A DNA stretch of 6,264 nucleotides from Sphingopyxis sp. (GTDB lineage: Bacteria; Pseudomonadota; Alphaproteobacteria; Sphingomonadales; Sphingomonadaceae), in the NCBI GenBank assembly GCA_012035435.1, contig JAAUPH010000147.1, positions 1 to 6,264 of the forward strand, given 5' to 3'. Each line of letters opens with the position of its first letter. The first letter of the stretch is position 1. This document shows, in pieces, positions 1 to 6,264 of this stretch. A program made the translations under genes and the position numbers. The notes below the pieces were generated by a model. That model was not told the origin of the DNA, ran no database searches, and saw nothing but the letters and a program-made list of their open reading frames with translations.

Positions 1-122
1 GCCAGGATCGCGTCCCCGGCTTCGCCGACATCGGCGGCGTCCTCGACGTGGATCGACCAGCCGCTGCCGGTCCACCAGGTCACCGCGCCGCTAGCGAGGT
101 CGTTGCCGGTAAGCAGTTTCAT
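1..122 (-). CDS. DUF2849 domain protein, N-terminal part (runs off the left edge)
   Basis: Only the first 40 codons and part of the next are present; the 3' end lies outside the window. The visible protein begins MKLLTGNDLASGAV and continues with the tryptophan-rich stretch TWWTGSGWSIHVEDA, the start expected of the small DUF2849 family. The family has no established biochemical function. It is known to be encoded beside siroheme and sulfite/nitrite reductase genes in alphaproteobacteria. The ATG at 122 is supported by a GGAG (134-131) eight bases upstream. It is also supported by an ATGA overlap with the stop codon of the restored cobA frame, which implies translational coupling. By family context the next gene to the left may be a sulfite reductase, but that cannot be seen here. 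The family call rests on a short N-terminal match and is moderately sure. Confidence 0.72.
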   Translation of the reverse strand, partial: MKLLTGNDLASGAVTWWTGSGWSIHVEDAADVGEAGDAIL

Positions 123-911
123 GCAAGTTTCTCCGCTTGGGCCGCAAGACTGTGAAGCCGGTCGTCGGCATCGGCGAGCGCCGCGACTGCGCCAATGACG
201 ATCAGCGCGGGGCTCTTCACGCCCTCACGCACCACCATGTCGCCCAGGTCAGCCAGCAGCGTGCGCAGCGCGCGGCTGTCGGCGCGCGTGCCTTTTTTCC
301 AGCACTGCGACGGGCATGCCAGGGGCGACCCCGTCGGCGATCAGCTTGTCAGCGATCGCCTCGGCGGTGGCGATGCCCATGTAAACGACCAATGTGCGGC
401 CATAGCCTGCGAGGCCCGACCAGTCTTGATCGGTCAGATCTTTGCACTGTCCGGCAACAAAGCTGACGCTGTGCGCATAGTCGCGGTGGGTGAGGGGGAG
501 GCCGGCGGCAGCAGCGCAACCTGTGGCCGCCGTGATACCGGGAACCACTTCGCATATCACACCCGCAGAGCGCGCCGCCTCGAGCTCCTCACCGCCGCGT
601 CCGAAAATGAACGGATCCCCGCCCTTCAGTCGCACGACATCACGGCCCGCCAGCGCCGCGTCAACGATCAGCGCGTTGATGCCGTCCTGCGGCAGCGTAT
701 GGCGGCTACGCTGCTTGGCCACGGACACGAGTTCGGCGTGCGGCGATGCCAAAGCAAGGATCGCCGCATCGACCAAACCATCATGCACGATCAGATCGGC
801 GCTGGCGATCAGCCGCGCGGCCTTGACCGTCAAAAGGTCCGGATCGCCCGGACCCGCGCCGACCAGCCGGATTTTGCCCGCATGCGCGAGAGAAGGGGCG
901 GGGGATGTCAT
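119..911 (-). CDS. cobA: Uroporphyrinogen-III C-methyltransferase (SUMT), interrupted by a single-base frameshift
   Basis: This enzyme transfers two methyl groups from S-adenosylmethionine to uroporphyrinogen III, giving precorrin-2 for siroheme (and B12) synthesis in the cytoplasm. Family motifs are in order: VGAGPGDPDLLT (residues 17-28), RLKGGDPFIFGRGGEE (94-109), VVPGITAA (122-129) and YMGI (177-180). It is a stand-alone methyltransferase without the CysG-type dehydrogenase/chelatase domain. As written, the frame runs from 911 to 249 and ends after 220 residues with a non-homologous tail starting around residue 207. Dropping one A from the A6 run (plus-strand T6, 293-298) restores EKGTRADSRALRTLLADLGD and then the normal SUMT end, stopping with TGA at 121-119. 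That gives 263 residues, a usual length for the family. It is either a sequencing error or a real mutation; I favour an error because the downstream frame is free of decay. astD lies 69 bp upstream on the same strand. Confidence 0.93.
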
Positions 912-980
912 TTTGGCAGAATGCGCCCCGCACCATCCCTGCGCAAACCAGCCTTTTTTTCTGTGCCTAAAGCCCCGCTA

Positions 981-2435
981 TCAGGCGCCCTTGCGGATCA
1001 GGCCGGGCCGGTCGCCCTCGCCCTCTGGATCGCGTAGCCCGACCGCGATGGAGGCGCGCGGTGAGTCGCTTTCCGAACTCGCCACAGGATAGGCGCAATA
1101 ATCTGCGGCATAATAAGCGCTGGGGCGGTGATTGCCTGACAGGCCGATCCCGCCAAAGGGCGCGGCGGAAGATGCGCCATTGGTCGGGCGGTTCCAGTTG
1201 ATCACACCGGCGCGGGCATTGGCCCAGAACTGGTCATAAAGCTGAGGCGTGCCGCCGATCAGCGATGCCGAAAGCCCGAACATCGTATTGTTCGCCTCGG
1301 CAATTGCGCCCTCAAAACTGTCAACGCGCACCACTTGCAGCAACGGACCGAACAGCTCGACGTCAGGGCGTTCGCTGATACCGGTGACATCCATGATACC
1401 TGGGGTCAGGAATGGGCGACCCTTTACCGGGCGGGCAAGATGCTTGATCGCCTTGCCGCCGTTCGACATCAGGATCAGAAAGCTTTCGGTCAGGCCATCG
1501 GCCGCCTCGTTGTCGATGACCGGTCCCATGAACGGCGCCGGATTGGCCAGCGGTTCATCGACGATCACGCGGTTGGCAATGCCGCGCACATCCTCCAGAA
1601 AACGGTCGGCGATGCTGTCGTGAATGATCAGGCGGCGGGCGGCGGTGCAGCGCTGGCCGGCGCTCAAAAACGCCGATTGCACCACCAGCGTCGCGGCGCT
1701 TTGCATGTCGGCGGGTTCCCACACCACAATGGGATTGTTGCCGCCCAGTTCGAGCGCCAGCATCTTGTCGGGGCGTGAGGCAAACTGGCGGTTGAGCGCG
1801 ATGCCCGTTCGCGCCGATCCGGTGAACAGAAGCCCGTCGATGCCCTCATGTGCGGCCAGCGCCTTGCCTTCATCGGGACCGCCGATGACGAGCCGCACGA
1901 CATTTTCCGGAACGCCGGCCTGATGAAACAAGTCGACCAGCATCGCGCCGGTTGCGGGCGTCTTTTCCGATGGTTTGAACACCACTGCATTGCCCGCCAG
2001 CAGCGCCGGTACGATATGGCCATTGGGAAGATGTGCGGGGAAGTTATAGGGGCCCAGCACTGCGAGCACGCCATGCGGCTTATGGCGCAGCGCATTGCGC
2101 ATGCCCATCGCGCCGTCGATCCGCCGATTGGGGGTGCGCTCGCCATAGGCTTGTGCGGAAATATCCACCTTGTTGGCGACCGATTCGACTTCTGTCCGCG
2201 CTTCCCACAATGGCTTGCCGGTTTCGCGCGCGATCAGTTCGGCGAGCTTTTCGCCCTCGGCCTTCACTTGATTGGCAAAGCGGCGCAGCGTTTCGGTGCG
2301 AAAGGTCAGCGGCTTGGCGGCCCATTCGGCCCAAGCCCCGCGAGCCCGCGTTACCTCATCATCCACATTGCTGATTGCGCCGCGCCAAAGTTCCTCTCCA
2401 GTGGCTGGTTCAAAGGAAATAATCTCGCCGCTCAT
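981..2435 (-). CDS. astD: N-succinylglutamate 5-semialdehyde dehydrogenase
   Basis: This is an NAD-dependent aldehyde dehydrogenase oxidising N-succinylglutamate semialdehyde to N-succinylglutamate, the fourth step of the arginine succinyltransferase (AST) pathway in the cytoplasm. It has 484 residues, close to E. coli AstD. ALDH-fold residues are all present: Asn131 in LGPYNFPAHLPNGH, Glu229 in LALELGGNNP, nucleophile Cys263 in SAGQRCTAARR, and Glu360 in ELFGP. AstD-type signatures separate it from general ALDHs: the NFPAHLPNGHIVPALLAGN segment (131-149) and GNHRPSAYYAADYCAYPVAS near the C-terminus (434-453). The ATG at 2435 is the first plausible in-frame start before the family N-terminus. 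It has only a weak GGGA (2443-2440) four bases upstream. The frame stays open far upstream, antisense to the hydrolase gene, but that extension is not protein-like. No other ast gene is in the window. Confidence 0.95.
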   Translation of the reverse strand: MSGEIISFEPATGEELWRGAISNVDDEVTRARGAWAEWAAKPLTFRTETLRRFANQVKAEGEKLAELIARETGKPLWEARTEVESVANKVDISAQAYGERTPNRRIDGAMGMRNALRHKPHGVLAVLGPYNFPAHLPNGHIVPALLAGNAVVFKPSEKTPATGAMLVDLFHQAGVPENVVRLVIGGPDEGKALAAHEGIDGLLFTGSARTGIALNRQFASRPDKMLALELGGNNPIVVWEPADMQSAATLVVQSAFLSAGQRCTAARRLIIHDSIADRFLEDVRGIANRVIVDEPLANPAPFMGPVIDNEAADGLTESFLILMSNGGKAIKHLARPVKGRPFLTPGIMDVTGISERPDVELFGPLLQVVRVDSFEGAIAEANNTMFGLSASLIGGTPQLYDQFWANARAGVINWNRPTNGASSAAPFGGIGLSGNHRPSAYYAADYCAYPVASSESDSPRASIAVGLRDPEGEGDRPGLIRKGA

Positions 2436-2606
2436 ATCGTCCCAGACATCCCACCAAGTCGGCCAAATGGTTGCGCCAGCGCTAACTATCGGGCTTTTTG
2501 TCCCTATCCGCGAACGCTGGCCGCTGCAACCACGCAGACCAGCTTGCGTCGCCGCCTGCTTCCCGCGATAGACGGACGGCAGCCAGCCGCAGCAACAGGG
2601 GCGATT
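2436..2606. promoter_or_regulatory. Divergent intergenic region between astD and the hydrolase operon
   Basis: These 171 bp separate the start codons of two oppositely directed genes, so promoters for both transcription units should lie here. I could not pick out convincing -35/-10 pairs or an operator. There is a small GC palindrome around AGCGCT near 2478, which is too short to mean much. No small gene with a ribosome binding site is visible in it. Confidence 0.4.
2597..2601 (+). promoter_or_regulatory. Ribosome binding site deciding the TTG start of the hydrolase
   Basis: AGGGG stands five bases before TTG at 2607. No in-frame ATG lies nearby and the next in-frame candidate, GTG at 2625, has no Shine-Dalgarno sequence. 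The site therefore favours the rare TTG start. Confidence 0.6.
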
Positions 2607-3497
2607 TTGAACGACACGCCATCCGTGACGACTCCGGAGTGGGCCGACCATTATTGGTGGTCGGCGGACGGCATCCGGCTGCACTGCCGTCTCTACGGCG
2701 ATCCGTTGGCGGGCGGCGGCGTACCGATCCTGTGTTTGCCGGGCCTCACCCGCAATGCGCGGGATTTCGACGCGCTGGCACCGGTTCTGGCATCCGGCGG
2801 CCCTGTCGCTGCCGTCGACTTTCGTGGGCGCGGCGAAAGCGGCTTTGCCAAAGATCCCATGACCTATGTCCCGATCACTTATGTGCAGGACGTGGCGCTG
2901 CTGCTCAGCAGCCTCAAGTGGGAGCGCTTTGCCGTCATCGGTACGTCGCTTGGCGGGCTGGTCGCGATGCTGCTGGCGGGAACGATGCAGGGACGCTTTG
3001 CCGGCGCCGTGCTGAACGATGTGGGCCCGCAGCTGGAGCCGGCCGGGCTTGACCGCATCCGCAGCTATGTCGGCAATGCATCGAGCCACCCAACCTGGCT
3101 CCACGCCGCCCGCCAGACCGCAGACCTCAACGGTGCAGTGTATCCCGGCTATCATATCCAGGATTGGCTGCGGATGGTTCACCGGACCCACCGGCTGACG
3201 CCTGAGGGGCGGATCGTCGCCGACTATGATAAACAGATCGCTGCGCCCTTCCGCTTGCCGGGCGGGGAAGCAGGGGTCGATTTGTGGCCAGCCTTCGACG
3301 CGATGGCATCCATGCCGCTCCTGCTTTTGCGCGGTGCTGTGTCCGACATATTGGCCGAAGCCACCGCACAGCAGATGCTGAGCCGGGCAAAGAATGGGCA
3401 GCTTTGCACCGTGCCCGGCGTCGGCCATGCGCCCACGCTGGATGAACCCGAATCCCGCCCAGCCGTTGCGGCCTGGCGCAGCACATTGGCACCATGA
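2607..3497 (+). CDS. Alpha/beta hydrolase
   Basis: A 296-residue alpha/beta-hydrolase-fold protein. After an N-terminal strand segment (SADGIRLHCRLYGDP, 19-33) comes the oxyanion-hole loop LCLPGLTRNARDF (42-54), then DFRGRGESG (71-79). The nucleophile elbow is GTSLGG with Ser114, the acid is Asp247 in LRGAVSDIL, and the base is His274 in GVGHAPTLDEPE. The catalytic triad is therefore complete. Residues 145-230 form a helical lid that would set substrate choice; the substrate cannot be told from sequence. There is no signal peptide or membrane segment, so it is probably cytoplasmic. Translation most likely starts at a TTG with AGGGG five bases upstream. Its stop codon overlaps the glycosyltransferase start (ATGA, 3494-3497), so the two are probably co-translated. 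The family includes esterases, lipases, haloperoxidase-like and C-C hydrolases, so a precise name is not justified. Confidence 0.9.
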   Translation: MNDTPSVTTPEWADHYWWSADGIRLHCRLYGDPLAGGGVPILCLPGLTRNARDFDALAPVLASGGPVAAVDFRGRGESGFAKDPMTYVPITYVQDVALLLSSLKWERFAVIGTSLGGLVAMLLAGTMQGRFAGAVLNDVGPQLEPAGLDRIRSYVGNASSHPTWLHAARQTADLNGAVYPGYHIQDWLRMVHRTHRLTPEGRIVADYDKQIAAPFRLPGGEAGVDLWPAFDAMASMPLLLLRGAVSDILAEATAQQMLSRAKNGQLCTVPGVGHAPTLDEPESRPAVAAWRSTLAP

Positions 3498-4627
3498 CGG
3501 CGCCAACGCGCATCCTGCATCTGCATTCCAGCTTTTCGCTCGGCGGCAAAGAAGCCCGTGCGACCCGGCTGATGAACCTGATGGGTCCGCGGGCGGTGCA
3601 TGTTGTGCTCTCCGCAGTGCCGGATGCACTAGGTGCGCGTGATGCCATTGCCGCGGACGTTGATGTCGATTTGCCCGGTGACAGCGGTGCGCCGCCGCTG
3701 CACGGCAAGCCTGGCCTGCGCCGCTACCGCGCGCTGGCCCGCTATATGCAGGGCTTCGATCTGGTGCTCAGTTACAACTGGGGCGCGATGGACGGCGTGA
3801 TGGCGCGCCGTATGCTATCGCCCTTCATGGCGCTGCCGCCGCTCGTCCATCACGAAGATGGGTTTAACGAGGATGAGAGCGTGAAGCGCAACTGGAAACG
3901 CAGTGCGTTTCGCCGCCTTGCGCTGCCAACAGCGGAGGCGCTGGTCGTGCCGTCCGACCTGCTGCAGCGGATCGCGAAAGAGGAATGGAGCACAAACGCG
4001 CAGCTAATCTGCAATGGCATTGACGTTGCCGCCTATCACGGGCCCCCGGATCAACCGATCCCGGGCCTGGACCGCAGGGATGGCGACATCATTATCGGTA
4101 CGGTGGCAGGTCTGCGCGCGGTCAAGGATCTGCCCGCGCTGGTGCGCGCCGTTGCCCCGCTCCCTCCAAATGTTCGACTGGCGATCGTGGGAGAGGGGTC
4201 TGAGCGCGAGACGATTGTGGCCGCAGCCGATGCATGCGGTATGGCGGACCGGCTGATCCTGCCTGGCTTTATGGCTGCTCCGCATCGCTGGATCGGCCAT
4301 TTCGACGTCCTTGCTCTGTCATCGCGCAGCGAGCAGGCGCCAATTGCCGTGATCGAAGCGATGGCGGCGGGCCTGCCCATTGCCAGCCCCGACGTCGGCG
4401 ATGTTGCGGCGATGGTCGCGCCCGAAAATCGGATATATATTGTGCCCGAGGCGGCAGATTTGACGCACGCGCTTGCTCGGCTGATCGGCGATGCAGAGTG
4501 CCGCCGCGCTGTCGGTGGAGCAAATGCCGAGCTAGCGGCGTTACACTTTGACGAACGAACCATGGTTGCCAGCTATGACGCCGTTTATGGCGCCGCGCTT
4601 GGAGGGCGTTCGCTGTTTACGGGCTAA
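3494..4627 (+). CDS. GT4-type glycosyltransferase (GT-B fold)
   Basis: A 377-residue retaining glycosyltransferase of the GT-B fold. The N-terminal Rossmann domain starts RILHLHSSFSLGGKEARA (6-23), with the glycine-rich acceptor-side loop at Gly17-Gly18. The linker NGIDVAAYHG (174-183) leads into the nucleotide-sugar domain with GTVAGLRAVKDLPALVRA (202-219) and IVGEGSERE (231-239). The hallmark EX7E motif is Glu280 to Glu288 in SEQAPIAVIEAMAAGLPIAS, where these acidic residues contact the sugar nucleotide in known family members. No signal peptide or transmembrane helix is seen, so it would act on the cytoplasmic side, perhaps on a lipid-linked or polysaccharide acceptor. Donor and acceptor are unknown. 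The ATG overlaps the hydrolase stop and has no clear Shine-Dalgarno of its own, consistent with translational coupling. No other cell-surface polysaccharide genes are adjacent. Confidence 0.9.
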   Translation: MTAPTRILHLHSSFSLGGKEARATRLMNLMGPRAVHVVLSAVPDALGARDAIAADVDVDLPGDSGAPPLHGKPGLRRYRALARYMQGFDLVLSYNWGAMDGVMARRMLSPFMALPPLVHHEDGFNEDESVKRNWKRSAFRRLALPTAEALVVPSDLLQRIAKEEWSTNAQLICNGIDVAAYHGPPDQPIPGLDRRDGDIIIGTVAGLRAVKDLPALVRAVAPLPPNVRLAIVGEGSERETIVAAADACGMADRLILPGFMAAPHRWIGHFDVLALSSRSEQAPIAVIEAMAAGLPIASPDVGDVAAMVAPENRIYIVPEAADLTHALARLIGDAECRRAVGGANAELAALHFDERTMVASYDAVYGAALGGRSLFTG

Positions 4628-4639
4628 CATCATTCATGC

Positions 4640-4658
4640 CGATTCTGTTTCAGAATCG
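4640..4658 (+). terminator. Hairpin after the glycosyltransferase, possible terminator
   Basis: CGATTCTG-TTT-CAGAATCG forms a perfect 8-bp stem with a 3-base loop, starting 12 bases after the glycosyltransferase stop codon. There is no T-tract after it, so it is not a classical intrinsic terminator. It could stabilise the 3' end of the message or be an operator for the next gene. Confidence 0.4.
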
Positions 4659-4691
4659 CGGCAACTGGCGCTAGGGGCGGGATGACGGTTC

Positions 4692-4718
4692 GGCCTGCGC
4701 CGGGGGAGAGAGCAGGCC
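4692..4718 (+). promoter_or_regulatory. Inverted repeat in the leader of the flavin oxidoreductase gene
   Basis: GGCCTGC (4692-4698) pairs perfectly with GCAGGCC (4712-4718) around a 13-base purine-rich loop containing GGGGGAGAGA. It ends 19 bases before the GTG start, just before the ribosome binding site. It may be a leader hairpin or a protein-binding dyad; function is not shown. Confidence 0.3.
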
Positions 4719-4725
4719 CGACAAC

Positions 4726-4731
4726 AAGGGA
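4726..4731 (+). promoter_or_regulatory. Ribosome binding site supporting the GTG start at 4738
   Basis: AAGGGA lies six bases before GTG 4738, and the protein from that codon begins at once with the conserved family N-terminus (FKGLKPIVYGGREVWPL). This fixes the start. Confidence 0.65.
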
Positions 4732-4737
4732 TTATCT

Positions 4738-6134
4738 GTGTTCAAAGGGTTGAAGCCGATTGTTTACGGTGGCCGCGAAGTCTGGCCGCTGGTTGAGGGT
4801 GGCAAGGGCGTTTCTGCTACAAACCACATGTCGAGCGGAGCTTGGGCCGCGGCTGGCGGAATCGGCACGGTATCGGGCGTCAATCCCGACAGTTATGACG
4901 CTGACGGCAATGTTATTCCGCAAATCTATCATGGCAGAACCCGCGCTGAGCGGCACGAAGAACTTGTCGCCTATGGTGTTGCGGGCGGCACCGAACAGAT
5001 CCGGCGCGCCTATGATATGGCGAACGGCAAAGGTGCGATCAACATCAACGTCTTATGGGAAATGGGCGGCGCTCAGCGCGTACTCGAAGGTGTGCTGGAA
5101 AACTGCCCAGGCTTGGTCACTGGGGTCACCTGCGGTGCTGGCATGCCCTATAAGCTCTCTGAAATCGCCGCGCGCACAATGTGCTCTACCTGCCGATCAT
5201 CAGCTCGGCGCGGGCCTTTCGCGCTCTATGGAAGCGCGCATATCACAAGGTGCCACACCTGCTGGGCGCCGTGGTTTATGAAGATCCCTGGCTCGCGGGC
5301 GGCCATAACGGCCTGTCCAACGCCGAAGATCCGCGTAAGCCCGAGGATCCCTACCCCCGCGTCAAGGCGGTCCGCGACACGATGCGCGCCGAGGGGATTT
5401 CGGACGATGTCCCCATCGTGATGGCGGGCGGTGTCTGGTATTTGCGCGACTGGAACAACTGGATCGACAATCCGGAGCTGGGTCAGATCGCGTTTCAGTT
5501 CGGCACCCGCCCGCTGCTGACGCAGGAAAGCCCGATCCCGCAGGGGTGGAAAGACCATCTGCGCACGATCGATAAAGATGATGTGCTGCTCCAGAAGTTC
5601 TCGCCTACCGGTTTTTATTCCAGCGCGGTGCTCAACCCTTTCCTGCGGATGCTCCAAGCGCGTTCGGAACGGCAAATCCCGTTCGGCAAGGAAGACTGCG
5701 CCGATACGCCAATCCGGCTTGAGGTTGACCGCAAGAAATATTGGGTCAGCGCCGAAAGCGAAGCCAAGGCGCGCGGCTGGATGAATGCTGGCTACACCAG
5801 CGCGCTCAAGACGCCCGACGACACGCTGGTGTTCGAAACCCCCGAAATGCGCGCGGAAATTCACAAGGATCAGACCGACTGCATGGGGTGTCTGTCGCAC
5901 TGCGGCTTTTCATCGTGGAAAGATCATGATGATTTCACGACCGGCTACCTCGCTGATCCGCGCAGCTTCTGCATTCAAAAGGGCTTGCAGAATATCGCGC
6001 ACGGCGAAAGCATCGACGACAATCTGATGTTCGCAGGCCATGTCGCGTATAACTTCAAACGCGATCCTCTTTATTCGAATGGCTATACGCCGACGGTGAA
6101 GGAATTGATCGATCGGATTTTGACGGGGGACTAA
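4738..6134 (+). CDS. NAD(P)H-dependent flavin oxidoreductase, nitronate monooxygenase family, interrupted by a single-base frameshift
   Basis: An FMN-binding TIM-barrel oxidoreductase related to nitronate monooxygenase (formerly 2-nitropropane dioxygenase) and PfaD/FabK-type proteins. The first part (4738-5175, 146 residues) has PLVEGGKGVSATNHMSSGAW (17-36), AAAGGIGTVSGVN and CGAGMPYKLSEIAAR. The second part, in the next frame, resumes with HNVLYLPIISSARAF. The join is -1 at C5175: one C is missing, so CGC-CAC has become CGCAC. Joined, the protein has 465 residues. His190 in AGGHNG matches the family's catalytic-site motif, and VMAGGVWYL (228-236) is the probable FMN-phosphate loop. A C-terminal region has Cys382, Cys385, Cys389 and Cys412 (CX2CX3CX22C). 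As written, the first frame stops at 5421 with an unrelated tail, and a GTG at 5181 could start only a fragment. The true substrate is unknown, and the name nitronate monooxygenase is by family only. A sequencing error is likelier than decay. Confidence 0.88.
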
Positions 6135-6163
6135 TACCAAGGTGCGCTGATCCTGACCCATGA

Positions 6164-6264
6164 GGACGGTTTCTGGCGGCTCTCGGACAGCGTTGCGGCT
6201 TTGGGACAATGAACCACATTGACCCGTCAGCCGCGCCTTGCCGAGAACCATCAGAAAACCGTCC
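6164..6264. repeat. Long imperfect palindrome, possible interspersed or MITE-like repeat, cut by the window end
   Basis: Two arms fold back around a 5-base loop AACCA (6212-6216) with about 38 base pairs. The outer pairing is GGACGGTTT (6164-6172) with AAACCGTCC (6256-6264). Then TCTCGG (6181-6186) pairs with CCGAGA (6241-6246), and GCGGCT (6195-6200) with AGCCGC (6229-6234). The innermost pairing is CAATG (6207-6211) with CATTG (6217-6221). Small bulges and mismatches separate the blocks. The right arm ends exactly at the window edge, so the full length is unknown. It starts 30 bases after the oxidoreductase stop and might also end its transcript. The minus-strand open frame that begins inside it is not considered a gene. 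Confidence 0.6.

Noticed and set aside
290..300. Programmed ribosomal frameshifting at the A6 run in cobA
   Set aside because: The AAAAAAG heptamer supports -1 shifting, whereas restoring the SUMT frame requires +1. SUMT genes are not known to use recoding, so an indel is simpler.
912..980. T7 tract (954-960) between astD and cobA as a possible terminator
   Set aside because: The T-run would serve only plus-strand transcription, and no stable GC hairpin directly precedes it. Both flanking genes are on the minus strand.
195..1037. 280-residue plus-strand open frame across cobA
   Set aside because: It is antisense to a gene with clear SUMT motifs, and its own translation shows no family resemblance.
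1848..2606. Long in-frame N-terminal extension of the hydrolase, antisense to astD
   Set aside because: It has no recognisable domain and overlaps the conserved astD coding sequence. The hydrolase has a well-placed AGGGG before TTG at 2607.
2436..3629. Upstream extension of the astD frame to an 882-residue open frame antisense to the hydrolase
   Set aside because: The extension has low-complexity, arginine/glutamine-rich composition unlike a folded protein and lies opposite a gene with a complete catalytic triad. AstD homology begins at the ATG at 2435. Long antisense open frames are common in GC-rich DNA.
5226..5900. 224-residue minus-strand open frame across the flavin oxidoreductase
   Set aside because: The plus-strand protein here is strongly family-like (AGGHNG, VMAGGVWYL), and the antisense frame is a compositional shadow.
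5910..6251. Minus-strand open frame of 113 codons beginning inside the terminal palindrome
   Set aside because: Most of it is antisense to the conserved cysteine-bearing end of the flavin oxidoreductase, and its start lies within the inverted repeat. No ribosome binding site or family match is apparent.

Overview
This 6.3-kb, GC-rich window carries high coding density on both strands and reads as chromosomal DNA of an alphaproteobacterium. It is most likely a member of the Sphingomonadales. That placement is inferred from GC content, the cobA/DUF2849 pairing and the type of flavin oxidoreductase at the right end; there is no rRNA or other marker to prove it. I see no tRNA, CRISPR array, phage gene or transposase.

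Left half, minus strand (positions 1 to 2435): astD (succinylglutamate-semialdehyde dehydrogenase, arginine catabolism) is followed 69 bp later by cobA (uroporphyrinogen-III C-methyltransferase, siroheme/precorrin-2 synthesis), then by the first 40 codons of a DUF2849 protein that leaves the window. In its restored frame cobA overlaps the DUF2849 start codon by ATGA. In alphaproteobacteria cobA-DUF2849 usually precedes the sulfite reductase genes, so this is probably the head of an assimilatory sulfur operon. cobA is broken by one extra base in an A6 run (T6 on the plus strand, 293-298).

Centre: a 171-bp divergent intergenic region (2436-2606) separates astD from a rightward operon.

Right half, plus strand (2607 to 6134): an alpha/beta hydrolase with a TTG start overlaps a GT4-type glycosyltransferase by ATGA. 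A 110-bp gap with two inverted repeats follows. Next comes a large NAD(P)H/FMN-dependent oxidoreductase of the nitronate monooxygenase family, whose frame is broken by one missing C near 5175. Joined, it gives a 465-residue protein with a C-terminal four-cysteine pattern unusual for plain nitronate monooxygenases. The last 101 bp form a long imperfect palindrome, probably an interspersed repeat cut by the window edge.

Most of the window is ordinary metabolism. I see no clear new multi-gene system. The points most worth checking are the cysteine-bearing flavoprotein, the terminal palindrome, and the two single-base frameshifts of opposite sign, which probably reflect sequencing errors.
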